A DNA stretch of 64,000 nt from NCBI RefSeq assembly GCF_947500795.1, contig NZ_CANMTE010000002.1, positions 186,001-250,000 of the forward strand. Direction: 5' to 3'. Source of the DNA: an uncultured Gelidibacter sp. GTDB lineage: Bacteria > Bacteroidota > Bacteroidia > Flavobacteriales > Flavobacteriaceae. A program made the position numbers and the translations under genes. Under the pieces are notes generated by a model. It saw only the letters and a program-made list of their open reading frames with translations. It made no database searches and was not told the DNA's origin. Below, one piece after another: positions 20,630 to 31,854 of the stretch; position 1 is the first letter of the stretch; every line of letters begins with the position of its first letter.

Positions 20630-21789
20630 AAGAGATTATAATCATTACAAGTTATTTTCCTCCAGAAACTGGTGCAGCTTCCAATAGGATTTTCCATTTG
20701 GCAGAAGGTTTGCACCAACGCAATTTTAAAGTGTCCGTAGTTACGCCACTTCCCAATTATCCGACAGGAAAAATATTTAAATCCTATCACGGGAAATTTA
20801 AGGAAACCAGTGTAGAAAGCGGAATTACAATCCACCGACTTTGGATTTATGCCTCCATCTCAAAAAACAAACTCGTTCGTTTGTTTGCAATGCTTTCTTA
20901 TAGTTTGAGCCTGATTTGGTTTTTCTTATTCCATAAAATTCCACAAGCGGTTATTGTACAGTCGCCACCACTATTAGTGGCGTTTACATGCTGTACATTT
21001 TTGCGATCTAAAAAACGCAAACTCATCTTAAATGTAAGCGATTTATGGCCTATTGCAGGTCTGGAGTTGGGAGCCTTAAAAAAGAATTTCAGTTATTCCA
21101 TTTTAGAGCGCATTGAACGTTCCAATTACAAAAAAGCCGATTTAATTTTAGGACAAAGTGAAGAGATTTTGACCCATGTGAACTCTTTATTCCCAAACAA
21201 ACGAACCCTTTTATATCGAAATTATCCCAATTTTAGTCTTCCAAAACATGAGAAAAATACGATGGCTGCACCCAAAATTAAACTGGTTTATGCCGGATTG
21301 TTAGGCGTCGCGCAAGGAGTTTTAAAACTTTGTCAAGAATTGGATTATAGCACGATAGCATTTCATATTTACGGTGCTGGTGCAGAACAACATCAAATTG
21401 AACAATTCATACAGGCGCATCCTGAACTCCCTATTGTGTATCATGGTGAACTGTCTCGAGAAGCGCTGCACAAGGAACTTATGAGCTACGATTTAGGCGT
21501 TATACCGCTACTTAATCGTATTTACGGCTCAGTACCCTCAAAAATATTTGAATATGCAAAATTAGGGCTCCCAATGCTTTATTTTGGAGGTGGAGAAGGC
21601 GAATCGATTATTAAACAACATGAACTTGGGTGGGTGGCACGTGCGGGAGACTATAATCACCTCAATAGTATACTTTCTAATTTAGAGCCAACACAATTCA
21701 ACGATGCCTTTAAAGAAAAAATGATAGCCACCGCAACGGCCAATTTTGACTTTAACAAACAATTGGACGCTTTAGCACCTCAGCTTTAA
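20626..21789 (+). CDS. Glycosyltransferase family 4 (WbuB-like)
   Basis: ITSYFPPETGAASNRI N-term; Rossmann GT-B C-terminus. Confidence 0.92.
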   Translation: MKEIIIITSYFPPETGAASNRIFHLAEGLHQRNFKVSVVTPLPNYPTGKIFKSYHGKFKETSVESGITIHRLWIYASISKNKLVRLFAMLSYSLSLIWFFLFHKIPQAVIVQSPPLLVAFTCCTFLRSKKRKLILNVSDLWPIAGLELGALKKNFSYSILERIERSNYKKADLILGQSEEILTHVNSLFPNKRTLLYRNYPNFSLPKHEKNTMAAPKIKLVYAGLLGVAQGVLKLCQELDYSTIAFHIYGAGAEQHQIEQFIQAHPELPIVYHGELSREALHKELMSYDLGVIPLLNRIYGSVPSKIFEYAKLGLPMLYFGGGEGESIIKQHELGWVARAGDYNHLNSILSNLEPTQFNDAFKEKMIATATANFDFNKQLDALAPQL

Positions 21790-23144
21790 TAGGCCTTTTC
21801 ATCACCTTTTATGGCGTTGTAAACCGTTCGGAATATAATTTTCAAATCTAACAACAACGACCAGTTTTCAATGTAGTAAATATCGTATTTGACACGACCA
21901 ATAATGTCTTTATCAGTTTCTACTTCGCCTCTAAATCCGCTAATTTGGGCAAGACCTGTAATTCCTGGTTTTACAAAATGACGCACCATAAACTTATCAA
22001 TTCGGTTTGCGTAGATATTTGTATGACTCACCATATGCGGCCTCGGACCTACTACGGACATATCGCCAAAAAGCACATTAACAAATTGTGGTAATTCGTC
22101 AAGGCTCGTTTTTCTTAGAAAACTACCAAATTTCGTGACACGCTCATCTCCCCTCGTTGCTTGACTGATATGCGCTTCGGAATTTAAGATCATCGATCGG
22201 AACTTATAACAATCAAACACCCTATAATTGAATCCATTTCTGGGCTGTTTAAAAAACACGGGGCCTTTTGAATCCAGTTTTATCAAAATAGCAATAATTG
22301 GCGCGAGCCAAGAGAGGATAAAGACGATGATAAAAATTGAAAGAACAATATCAAAAGTTCTTTTGACAATTGTATTTATTGAATCTTCCAACGGAATGGT
22401 CCTAAGTGAAAGCACGGGGATATAATCATAATACTCATACTTCAACTTCTTGGAATTTATCTCTTTGTTATCAGGTAAAAATTTTAAGATTTTAAGATTA
22501 TTATCCGCAAATTGTGTCACCTCAATAATTTGGATATTTGAAAGCTCAGAAATGGAACAATAGATCTCATCAATAGCATTTGCTTTGATATATTCAAAGC
22601 AGGAACGAAGCTCTGCTTCTGTAGTATTGGTGAAACTAAAAGTCTTTTTATGGATATAACCATATTCAGGATTCTCATTAAAGAATTTTTCAAGTGCCAG
22701 AGCTTTCTTATTGGCTCCCAAAATGACAGTTTTCCTATAATTTCCACCAAACGCGACCCTATACTTTTGAAGGAGGTAATACATTGCAAACTTGAATATC
22801 GCAATCAAAAGGAAGACAAGTAAGACATAATTTATAACCGTTTTCGGATATATCTCAAACTTCGGAAAAACCCCTGAAAAAGCGAAAATGATAATGGTAA
22901 ACAAAATCATTTGTCGTATGATCAATGCCAAGATGGTCACTTCCCTTGTAAAACGATACACTTGATAAAATCGGGAGGCGATGGAAAGTACGATCCATGC
23001 ACTAGAAATGACCAATACAAAAGTGAGCGAATCAATAGTCGGGAAAAAATGAAGCAACGCCAATATATTGATGATACTTAAATCAATTAAATATGAAATT
23101 GGCCTTAAGTATTTCGAATAGCGACCTTGCTTGAAACTTCTCAC
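21786..23144 (-). CDS. Undecaprenyl-phosphate sugar phosphotransferase (WcaJ/WbaP type initiating transferase)
   Basis: FDIVLSIFIIVFILSWL, PVFFKQPRNGFN, KFRSM, RKTSLDELPQFVNVLFGDMSVVGPRPHM. Confidence 0.97.
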   Translation of the reverse strand: MRSFKQGRYSKYLRPISYLIDLSIINILALLHFFPTIDSLTFVLVISSAWIVLSIASRFYQVYRFTREVTILALIIRQMILFTIIIFAFSGVFPKFEIYPKTVINYVLLVFLLIAIFKFAMYYLLQKYRVAFGGNYRKTVILGANKKALALEKFFNENPEYGYIHKKTFSFTNTTEAELRSCFEYIKANAIDEIYCSISELSNIQIIEVTQFADNNLKILKFLPDNKEINSKKLKYEYYDYIPVLSLRTIPLEDSINTIVKRTFDIVLSIFIIVFILSWLAPIIAILIKLDSKGPVFFKQPRNGFNYRVFDCYKFRSMILNSEAHISQATRGDERVTKFGSFLRKTSLDELPQFVNVLFGDMSVVGPRPHMVSHTNIYANRIDKFMVRHFVKPGITGLAQISGFRGEVETDKDIIGRVKYDIYYIENWSLLLDLKIIFRTVYNAIKGDEKAY

Positions 23145-23145
23145 A

Positions 23146-24135
23146 CTATTTTCTTATATGCTTCGTAAAATCTTTATGTTCGCTTTTAAATAACTCTTCT
23201 TCGGATAGATTTTTAAAATATTCATAAGTAATTGCCATCCCTTCTTTGCGGTCCACTTTAGGTTCCCAACCCAACAATTTTTTCGCCAAACTAATGTCTG
23301 GTTGACGTTGCATAGGATCGTCTACCGGAAGATCTTTATAAATTACTTTCTGAGTGGTATTGGTAAGTTTTATAATCTCTTCGGCAAAATCGCTTATCGA
23401 GATTTCATGTGGATTTCCAATGTTTACAGGGTATGCATAATCACTAAATAACAATCTGAAAATCCCCTCTACTTGGTCGTCTACATAACAGAATGAACGC
23501 GTTTGAGAGCCATCACCAAAAATAGTTAAATCTTCACCTCTCAAAGCTTGACCCATAAATGCTGGAATAACGCGTCCGTCATTGAGACGCATTCTCGGGC
23601 CATACGTATTAAAAATCCTTACAATGCGCGTTTCAAGTCCGTGAAATCTGTGGTACGCCATAGTGATGGACTCTTGAAAGCGCTTGGCTTCATCATACAC
23701 CCCTCTTGGCCCAATGGTATTGACATTCCCATAATAATCTTCCGTTTGCGGATGCACTAAAGGATCTCCATACACTTCAGATGTTGACGCGATAAGCAAT
23801 CTTGCCTTTTTAGCTTTTGCCAATCCCAATAGATTGTGCGTGCCCAAAGAGCCAACTTTTAAAGTTTGGATGGGGATTTTTAAATAATCTATCGGACTTG
23901 CCGGAGAGGCAAAATGGAGAATATAATGTAAATCACCCTCAATTGTGATGTGTTTCGTAACATCATGTTCAATGAACTTAAATTGTGGGTGATTTTTTAA
24001 ATGTTCAATATTTTTTTGGTCGCCCGTTATGAAATTATCCATTCCAATAACCATGAAACCTTCTTTTATAAAGCGATCACAAAGGTGTGAACCTAGAAAT
24101 CCTGCTGCGCCAGTAATGAGTATATTTTTAACCAT
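23146..24135 (-). CDS. UDP-glucuronate decarboxylase / UDP-xylose synthase-like SDR
   Basis: [61 protein letters not shown]. Confidence 0.93.
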   Translation of the reverse strand: MVKNILITGAAGFLGSHLCDRFIKEGFMVIGMDNFITGDQKNIEHLKNHPQFKFIEHDVTKHITIEGDLHYILHFASPASPIDYLKIPIQTLKVGSLGTHNLLGLAKAKKARLLIASTSEVYGDPLVHPQTEDYYGNVNTIGPRGVYDEAKRFQESITMAYHRFHGLETRIVRIFNTYGPRMRLNDGRVIPAFMGQALRGEDLTIFGDGSQTRSFCYVDDQVEGIFRLLFSDYAYPVNIGNPHEISISDFAEEIIKLTNTTQKVIYKDLPVDDPMQRQPDISLAKKLLGWEPKVDRKEGMAITYEYFKNLSEEELFKSEHKDFTKHIRK

Positions 24136-24291
24136 GGGTTGCGTTTTTTCTATGACTTTAGAAAGCCATAATTCTGTTTAATGTGATGTAAAGATATCTT
24201 ATTATGAGGTAAATTTCCGCTTATGAACAATCAATTTATCGTAATGTGCTGATGATTATAAGTTTGAAACTTCAGATTGATCGTATCCAAT

Positions 24292-25416
24292 TTAGGACAA
24301 TCCTTTTTCTTTAAAACGTTTATAGTTGCTTAAAACAAAGTCTTTTATTTCAGTTTCAAACCGTTCTTTTGAAAATCTTAAAGCGTTTTCGCGGATCTCT
24401 GCGTAATTAAAAGTCATTTTCTCAAAGTCATCAATTGCCGTAAGTAGCGATTCTACTTCCTGTTTGTAAAAAAATACACCAGTTTTATTCTTGATTACCG
24501 TTTCCAATACGCCTCCTTGCCCAAAAGCAATTACAGGAGTACCACAAGCTTGTGCTTCGACCGGAATAATACCAAAATCTTCTTCTGCGGCAAATACGAA
24601 GGCTTTCGCCTTTTCCATATAGTGCCTCAATTGATCATTTTCAATAAAACCCAACAATTCTATATTCTGATTAGCAATCTTTTTGATGTTGTTAAACTCA
24701 GGCCCATCACCAGAAACAATCAATTTTCTATGAGGCATTTTATTAAAAGCTCTCACGATCAATTCGATATTTTTATAAGGCACCATCCGTGAGGCTGTAA
24801 AATAATAATCCTCTTTTTCATCTACCAACTTAAAATAGTCCACGTCTACGGGCGGATAGATAACTGTACTTTCACGATTATAAATTTTCTTGATCCTTTT
24901 GGCAACAAACTTCGAATTGGCAATAAAATGATCGACTCTATTTGAAGATACCACATCCCAAATTCTCATTTTATGCAAAATCTGCTTCGCATAAAACCCT
25001 TTAAGCCCTGTTAAATTAGATGCTTTTAGATACGGATGATACAAATCCCACGCATAACGCATAGGTGAGTGACAATAGCAAATATGGAGCTGATTTGGGT
25101 GCGTTAAAACACCTTTTGCAACCGATGCTGAAGAGCTTAATACTAAATCATATGCTCGTAAATCGAATTGCTCAATGGCATACGGAAAGAGTTGTAAAAA
25201 CTTCCGGTGATTGGATTTTGCAGTTGGTAGTTTTTGAATGAATGAGGTGTTTACAGTCTTGTTATCTCCTGTAAATATCTGCTTTCTGTCTTTTTCATCT
25301 AAAAAATCGATTAAAGCATAATGCTCTAAATCTGCCCAAATCGCATTAAATGATTGAATGACTTTTTCAGCTCCTCCATTTACGTAATACCAATCATGAA
25401 TTAGTGCCTTCTTCAT
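24292..25416 (-). CDS. Glycosyltransferase family 4
   Basis: HDWYYVNGGAEKVIQSF, FAAEEDFGIIPVEAQACGTPVIAFGQGG. Confidence 0.95.
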   Translation of the reverse strand: MKKALIHDWYYVNGGAEKVIQSFNAIWADLEHYALIDFLDEKDRKQIFTGDNKTVNTSFIQKLPTAKSNHRKFLQLFPYAIEQFDLRAYDLVLSSSASVAKGVLTHPNQLHICYCHSPMRYAWDLYHPYLKASNLTGLKGFYAKQILHKMRIWDVVSSNRVDHFIANSKFVAKRIKKIYNRESTVIYPPVDVDYFKLVDEKEDYYFTASRMVPYKNIELIVRAFNKMPHRKLIVSGDGPEFNNIKKIANQNIELLGFIENDQLRHYMEKAKAFVFAAEEDFGIIPVEAQACGTPVIAFGQGGVLETVIKNKTGVFFYKQEVESLLTAIDDFEKMTFNYAEIRENALRFSKERFETEIKDFVLSNYKRFKEKGLS

Positions 25417-26690
25417 TCCAGAGCTTTTTTATCGTTACCAAAATTATAGAATGTACTAAACAATAAAGCGTAAAAAATGAAAAATGTTAACCCTATTTGC
25501 CTCATGAGATACGATTCTGTAATCGAAGCTATCATGAAGATAAATATAAATGCGCAAAAAGTGCTATCTCTTGATTTTTTAGCCCTTAAAATGAGACTAT
25601 AAAAAATCATCAGCAATACAATAAATCCAAGAATCCCGTGCCTTAGTTGAGTTTCTAAGTATTGATTATGGGCGTTGTGTTTATTGATATAAGACTCGCT
25701 CGTTTTACTTCTATAAACTTGCAAATACGTAAGTCCGCCGTCAGTACCCACCCCTATTAGCGGATGATCTTTTATCACGGATATCACACTTTTCCAGTTT
25801 TCTGGTCGGGACGTATCCCCTTTTCCCTTTATAAAACTCCATTCAATTCTTCCGAGTAGACTTTCCCCAGGGAATTTAGAAATTGACTTTGCATTAATGA
25901 TACTTCCAGCGATAATCACTACAAGTAAAACAGGTAAGAGAATGGACAGCAACAGTTTGAATTTTTTCTCCTTTATCAAATAAATAAGATAGATGACCAA
26001 CAATAACAACACTAAAATAATGGGTATAAAAGCTGAGATTCCATATAAGGACAACAGTAGATATCCCATAAGAAAGAATTTAATTATCCCGTTAAAAACG
26101 GTGTTTCTTGAGAACGTCGTTTTTAAAACTACGACTAACGAGAACACGACCATAAGTCCGAAATATGGTGGATGGATTTGGACGAAACCTTCTTGGACGA
26201 AATTCACCCTTACAAAATGGAATAACAGCGAATTATAGTCTAAATGTTGGCTAAGTATTTTATTGAAAATGTTTACGTGTATACTCAGTAAAATGATCAG
26301 AACAGCTATAACAAAGCCATAAAGTCCATATTTAAGTTTTTTATAATCCATCACATCTGATAGATTAATGAAGGTAATTGGCAATATTAAGAACACACTG
26401 TTTTGGATGATATATTTAAATCCCAGGTTTAAATCATCCGAATAAAAGACGCCAATGAACTGAATTAAAAAATAAATTATGAATAACACGTGAATCCCAA
26501 ATTCGTTTTTGAGATTTGAAAACGTGTACTTGTTTTTTTTAAACCCTATAAAAGAATATAGAAATAATACACCAATAGCAATACTATTAAATGCAAACGA
26601 AAATGGGATGCTAAAGCCCACTACCGCCAGTAATAGATTTAAAAACCCTATTTTTTGGTTTTTATTTTTTAGACTAATTCTTGAAACCAT
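25413..26690 (-). CDS. O-antigen ligase/polymerase family membrane protein
   Basis: Multi-TM; PLIGVGTDGG...HNAHNQYLETQLRHGILG Wzy_C-type motif; start likely MVSRISLKN. Confidence 0.9.
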   Translation of the reverse strand: MVSRISLKNKNQKIGFLNLLLAVVGFSIPFSFAFNSIAIGVLFLYSFIGFKKNKYTFSNLKNEFGIHVLFIIYFLIQFIGVFYSDDLNLGFKYIIQNSVFLILPITFINLSDVMDYKKLKYGLYGFVIAVLIILLSIHVNIFNKILSQHLDYNSLLFHFVRVNFVQEGFVQIHPPYFGLMVVFSLVVVLKTTFSRNTVFNGIIKFFLMGYLLLSLYGISAFIPIILVLLLLVIYLIYLIKEKKFKLLLSILLPVLLVVIIAGSIINAKSISKFPGESLLGRIEWSFIKGKGDTSRPENWKSVISVIKDHPLIGVGTDGGLTYLQVYRSKTSESYINKHNAHNQYLETQLRHGILGFIVLLMIFYSLILRAKKSRDSTFCAFIFIFMIASITESYLMRQIGLTFFIFYALLFSTFYNFGNDKKALE

Positions 26691-26709
26691 TTCCTGATTT
26701 ATCTGATGG

Positions 26710-27774
26710 TTATAAGCTTGCCAACTCCAAATAAGCTTTGGCACTATTTTGTATTGACATTTCTTTACCGTACTGATAGGCCAACTCAGACATCGAAGTC
26801 AATGTTTCAAAATCCAAACTGTTTATTGTTTCGTATACGGTTACGAATTCTGCTACAGAATAATTTTTCATTCTTAAACCAAAATCATCCTTAAAATAAC
26901 GAGTATCAAAAACACTAACGGGCAAACATTCATGCCTACAACACACCGCAAGGCTTCCGTTGTTTGTGGAGATGTTCGGTTTTAAAGGCAAGATCATGCA
27001 GTGCATATCATGTAGCAACGTAGAAACCTCATCATCGTCCAGATCAAAATGATATTTTAATGATTTATTTTCTTTAATGTCCGGATGCAATGAACTGGTG
27101 ATAAAATGGAAAACGATCCTGTTGTCTCCATTCTTCTCAAGATACTGCTCCCATGCCTGAATCATAGGTGTTATTTCCTTGGTTTGAAAATTAATGATTC
27201 CGAAAAAACATATGTGTACTGACGTTGATGGAGTTATCGTTTTTCTGTGTGACGGTTCAATGTTTGCGGGAATTATTCGCTTTTTAAAGATGGTTTTACT
27301 GTTTAAAAAAGGCTTTACATCTTCTTCTTTTGTATATAAAACGATGTCACTAATCGGAATAAGAAGCTTAATGAACAATTTTCGGAACAGCTTGGTTCTG
27401 CTATATTCATGAAGCGAAATAACAATAATGGGTTTTCGTTTTTTTTTAGATTTTATTGAATACAGGACGACTAAAAATAGAGGATTGTATTCCACAAACG
27501 GATACTCTAAAATGATATAATTTTCATCGGAATTGTTTTGAAGTGCTCTTTTCAATCGCAACAATTCTGAAGTCATTCGCATAGAAAAGAATAACTGTAA
27601 TTTAGAAAGATGATGTGTTTCAGCCGAGTACCTTGTTATTTTCAAAGCACTAGTTTTTCTCAATGCCTTTACAATTTTTGAGGTAAAATGACCGATGCCA
27701 TCTTTAGAGCTTCCATAATTGGTACAAACAAAATGGAAGTGTGTATTATTTGATAAACTTAAATCCATAATCAA
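26710..27774 (-). CDS. Glycosyltransferase (GT4-like)
   Basis: SSKDGIGHFTSKIVKAL N-term; position in polysaccharide locus. Confidence 0.7.
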   Translation of the reverse strand: MIMDLSLSNNTHFHFVCTNYGSSKDGIGHFTSKIVKALRKTSALKITRYSAETHHLSKLQLFFSMRMTSELLRLKRALQNNSDENYIILEYPFVEYNPLFLVVLYSIKSKKKRKPIIVISLHEYSRTKLFRKLFIKLLIPISDIVLYTKEEDVKPFLNSKTIFKKRIIPANIEPSHRKTITPSTSVHICFFGIINFQTKEITPMIQAWEQYLEKNGDNRIVFHFITSSLHPDIKENKSLKYHFDLDDDEVSTLLHDMHCMILPLKPNISTNNGSLAVCCRHECLPVSVFDTRYFKDDFGLRMKNYSVAEFVTVYETINSLDFETLTSMSELAYQYGKEMSIQNSAKAYLELASL

Positions 27775-29044
27775 TTTTGTAATTTAAGTTTGAATTTCTT
27801 TCACCAATTACCTTTGCAGGATTCCCGCCAACTAAAGCATACGCAGGCACATCTTCAACAACCACAGCACCAGGAAACACCACGGCACCTTCACCAATTG
27901 TGACGCCTGGTTGGATAATGCAACTAGAAAATAAAACCACATGATCCTTTATGGTCACTGGCTTCTTCGTTCCTGTAAAATAAGAACAATTAATGTCGTG
28001 TCCCGTGGTATAAATCTTGCAATAATGAGCGATAGACACCTTATCACCAATGGTAATCGTCCCTCTATTGTCGATAACGCATTTCGGATTAATCACAGAA
28101 TGATCACCTATAGAAAATTTACCCAGGCTTAAAAATGTGGAATTGTGAATATGAGTATGTTTTCCTATTTTAAATCCAAACAATCTGAAAAAGCCCTTTT
28201 TCAAGCGATTAAACAGTAAGATTTTATAAATGAAATTAAAAAGTGCAATGACGATGATCCAAAGCTGCAGCTTGATGTTCGCCACACTTTTTCTAGTAAA
28301 AAACTTTTTTAAAGTGCCTTTAAAAGTCAATTTGAACGATTCAGTTTGAAATTCCTTATCATTTATAAGGTTATGGTTTTTTAATGCGGTCAAATATTGA
28401 CGATGGGCCTTATAAAAAGACACTTCACTTAAGCCTCCCGTTCTCATAAACACCTTAACATCGGACTTTACGAAAGAAATGCCTTGTGTGTAACATTTCA
28501 ATAAAAAGTAAGCGTCACTCGCTATGGACAATTCTTTTGAGACTGCATACAATCCAACTTTATCATACACTGATTTAGCAACAAACGTAGCCGGATGCAT
28601 AAATCCGAGACCAGATTTCAACTGAGTAGGATCGAACTTTCCAATGTTTGAAGAGAACACCACATCGTTATCATCAATAAAATAAGTATCGCCATAAATA
28701 AGCGCGTTCGGGTGGTTTTTAGCCGTTTCTAAGACTAATTGAAGCGTGTTTGGGTTGTAGGTGTCATCTGCGTTCAAAATGCTTATAAAGCGTCCTTTTG
28801 CGAGGTTTATCCCTTTATTAAATGCATCATAGATGCCGTTATCAGGTTCAGAAACGATAATATCTATAAAATCTCTATATTTTTCTATTACCTCAACCGT
28901 TCCATCATTCGAATTGCCGTCAATAATGATGTATTCATAATTTTTATAGGTTTGAGAGATCACACTTTTTATAGTTCTTTCAATCGTACGTATTGAATTA
29001 TAACATACCGTTACTATACTAAAATCTATCTCCTCTTCTTTCAT
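27746..29044 (-). CDS. Fusion: GT2 glycosyltransferase + left-handed beta-helix (hexapeptide) acyltransferase
   Basis: N-term FSIVTVCYNSIRTIERTIKSVISQTYKNYEYIIIDGNSNDGT...LNADD; C-term HTHIHNSTFLSLGKFSIGDHSVINPKCVIDNRGTITIGDKVSI...VGGNPAKVIGE. Confidence 0.94.
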   Translation of the reverse strand: MKEEEIDFSIVTVCYNSIRTIERTIKSVISQTYKNYEYIIIDGNSNDGTVEVIEKYRDFIDIIVSEPDNGIYDAFNKGINLAKGRFISILNADDTYNPNTLQLVLETAKNHPNALIYGDTYFIDDNDVVFSSNIGKFDPTQLKSGLGFMHPATFVAKSVYDKVGLYAVSKELSIASDAYFLLKCYTQGISFVKSDVKVFMRTGGLSEVSFYKAHRQYLTALKNHNLINDKEFQTESFKLTFKGTLKKFFTRKSVANIKLQLWIIVIALFNFIYKILLFNRLKKGFFRLFGFKIGKHTHIHNSTFLSLGKFSIGDHSVINPKCVIDNRGTITIGDKVSIAHYCKIYTTGHDINCSYFTGTKKPVTIKDHVVLFSSCIIQPGVTIGEGAVVFPGAVVVEDVPAYALVGGNPAKVIGERNSNLNYKIDYGFKFIK

Positions 29045-30287
29045 TTGACATTTTAATAAAATATGCACTCGCTGAAATCAATAGCGCTACTTCCACCCAA
29101 AAATAATACTGCCACAACATGCCCGTAAAAAACCAATGGGCCATTCTTACATATACTCCAAATTTAATTGCGATAAAGAAACCTTTATACTCTGCAGGTG
29201 CCGTTTTAGGTATTTTAATGTTACTGATAATATTAAACAAGATAATGATTAATAAAAGACCAATTAACCCTCTATCGGTTAATGTGGAGAGGTACAAATT
29301 GTGAGCTTCTTCAGCGTCATCTAAAAAAAACTCTGTAAAAGATTTGCTCATCTTGTTGTAATAGCCCGTACCATTTCCAAAAATCATTCTAAGCCAGGAG
29401 GATTCCAAGAATAAGTTTGCTCCCAACTTCATATGTCCTAACCGTTGTGCAGCCGACCATTCGTACACATCGCCGATTCCAAAATAAGCCTGAAATTTCT
29501 CCCAATTATAAGCAATCATAATGCTTACTTTCTTAAAAAAAATAAGTCCTACAACTGCCATTGTGGTTGCCGCATAGAAGAGTCCATTTTTTACTTTCCG
29601 TTTTAATGCTTTATCTGCTGAGCCATTTAAGAAATACAGAACAGAAAAAACAAGCACCAAATATCCGAAAGATGAAAATGTCAATAGGATAAAAACCATG
29701 GACCAGAGCGAATATTTCAATTTTCGCTTAATAAAGCCATACATCAACGGAATTGCCAACAACGGAACAACATAAGCAGGTTCTGAGGATGGGCCGGCAA
29801 ACCTGATCATAATATCATTAAAGATGTGCTTTTCCTGTCTGCTCACAAAAATTGAATCGCTCCAATTAAAACTGACGATGTAATAATCTATAAATTCGAT
29901 TACATAAAAAATCGAAACCACGTAAAGAATATACCTGATAAAGGATTCGAACTTTATTTGTTCGTAGTTAATTGGCTTTATGACAAAGCTCATAAACGCG
30001 AAAATATACAGCGTGTTTCTTACCACATATTTGTAGTAAAACCCCTCATCTATAGTGCTAAAAAAAGCAACCGATACGGTGAGGATCAAATTGAGCAGCA
30101 ATACAAAAAGAATCAAAAACCCTGATTTGTTTATTTTAGTGATTTTTGAAATCGCATTGATATCCAACAATCTTAAAAAGAAGAGCAAAAAGGCCAATTC
30201 ACCCAAACGAAATGGAATTCCGAAAATCATAAAACCCACATCCATAAATGGAAATGCGAGAAGTAATAATTTATCGATATAATTCAT
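29019..30287 (-). CDS. Wzy-like polysaccharide polymerase
   Basis: Multi-TM with large loop, EEAHNLYLSTLTDRGLIGLLL. Confidence 0.82.
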   Translation of the reverse strand: MNYIDKLLLLAFPFMDVGFMIFGIPFRLGELAFLLFFLRLLDINAISKITKINKSGFLILFVLLLNLILTVSVAFFSTIDEGFYYKYVVRNTLYIFAFMSFVIKPINYEQIKFESFIRYILYVVSIFYVIEFIDYYIVSFNWSDSIFVSRQEKHIFNDIMIRFAGPSSEPAYVVPLLAIPLMYGFIKRKLKYSLWSMVFILLTFSSFGYLVLVFSVLYFLNGSADKALKRKVKNGLFYAATTMAVVGLIFFKKVSIMIAYNWEKFQAYFGIGDVYEWSAAQRLGHMKLGANLFLESSWLRMIFGNGTGYYNKMSKSFTEFFLDDAEEAHNLYLSTLTDRGLIGLLLIIILFNIISNIKIPKTAPAEYKGFFIAIKFGVYVRMAHWFFTGMLWQYYFWVEVALLISASAYFIKMSNERRGDRF

Positions 30288-30365
30288 TGGAATGCGCCGT
30301 TTTAAATTAACGTGATCTGTACAAAAATATGTGAGCCTGATTACTTTTACTCATAACTACCCACT

Positions 30366-31691
30366 TTAATTGCTTTTAATTTCCTCACGGACAAATGAAT
30401 TTTTCTTTAAAACGCTATAGGTTTGAATAGGCATTGCAATTGATAAACCAAATAAACTGATACATGTGGCAAGGATAACTCCAGAGCTACCAAGGTTAAA
30501 ATAGCTTACAAACACTACTGAAAGCGGAATATTTATTACGGCACCGACTATAAAAAGCCACATCTGTAATTTGATTTTCCCTACACCATTCAAAAAATAC
30601 ATGTAGATATCGCCATAAATTCTAATCAGGACAAACACTCCCGTTAAAACAATCAACAAATCGCTGTAATAAAGATCCTCTCCAATCCATAAATATAGAA
30701 TTTCCTTGGCATAAATTACGGTGAGAATCACAATTGCTATGGCAAAAACAAACACGTAATTAAGTCTTCTCAGCACACTTTTGATCCATTCAAAATCTTT
30801 ATTTAGAAAAGCTTCCGTGTATAAGGCCCACAATGGCGTTAATATTAGCGCACTAAACACTAGAAAAATCTGAAATAATTTAAGCACGTTACTGTAGGTA
30901 GTCACCTCTGCCGGCCCCAATAAATAGGAAATGATTAAATTATCTGTGGTCAAAATAATGACAAGGCACACTTGAATTATAAAAAACTCAAATCCGATGC
31001 CCATAATATCTTTAGTCTTTGTTCTATTAAAATATTTTGGTGAGAGCACTAATTCCTTCTGCCTCTTAAAGAACACATAATTGAAAATCAAACTGATGGA
31101 TACGTTGGATATGCCATAGATTAAAGCCACATTAATTAAACTCAAATTGGAATATTTCAGTAAGGCGATAAAAACCAAAAAGATTATCAAATTGGTTAAA
31201 AACAACGAGAGCTCTACGATTGCCGACTTTTGAATGGCGTAAAACAACTGTTTGTAGAGACTTAAAATGAAGTTAAGAAAGAAGGAAACTAAGGTTATTA
31301 AGAAGATTATCTTAACCGTGGATTCATCCAGCTCAGCATTTAAGATACTGCTTAGGTTTAACGTCCAAATTAAAATTCCAGACACCACTAGAAACAGAAG
31401 CGCAATTAAAAAAATAGAAATATAGGCTGTATTGATGTATTGGTTGGCGCTTAAAAAGTCTTTCTTAACCAAGGCGGTGGTTATGTTGTTCTTAACGCCA
31501 TTTCCGATGCCTAAATCGAGATAATATATCCACCCAAATATGGAAAAAATAGTCACCCACACGCCATAATCCATAACACCCAATCCTTTAATCAATAGAG
31601 GAATGGTAAGATAAGTAACCAAGATTGCGCCTGCTTTAAAAACCAAACCATAGGACAGATTCTTTTTTAATATTTGGTTTCTAATATTCAT
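30366..31691 (-). CDS. Wzx-like flippase (MATE/PST superfamily)
   Basis: 12-14 TM; KNLSYGLVFKAGAILVTYLTIPLLIKGLGVMDYGVWVTIFSI. Confidence 0.93.
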   Translation of the reverse strand: MNIRNQILKKNLSYGLVFKAGAILVTYLTIPLLIKGLGVMDYGVWVTIFSIFGWIYYLDLGIGNGVKNNITTALVKKDFLSANQYINTAYISIFLIALLFLVVSGILIWTLNLSSILNAELDESTVKIIFLITLVSFFLNFILSLYKQLFYAIQKSAIVELSLFLTNLIIFLVFIALLKYSNLSLINVALIYGISNVSISLIFNYVFFKRQKELVLSPKYFNRTKTKDIMGIGFEFFIIQVCLVIILTTDNLIISYLLGPAEVTTYSNVLKLFQIFLVFSALILTPLWALYTEAFLNKDFEWIKSVLRRLNYVFVFAIAIVILTVIYAKEILYLWIGEDLYYSDLLIVLTGVFVLIRIYGDIYMYFLNGVGKIKLQMWLFIVGAVINIPLSVVFVSYFNLGSSGVILATCISLFGLSIAMPIQTYSVLKKNSFVREEIKSN

Positions 31692-31854
31692 TCAGACTGA
31701 AAATACGTTAACTGCTTTAGTGAGATGGCAAATCAAAATTTAAATCTTACGCTACAACCTTAAAAATTGATTTTGATAGTAATTTAGCAAAAAGAATGCT
31801 TTGTAATGAAGCAAGTAAAACACGAATGCAATTGGAAATCAATACACAACATGT

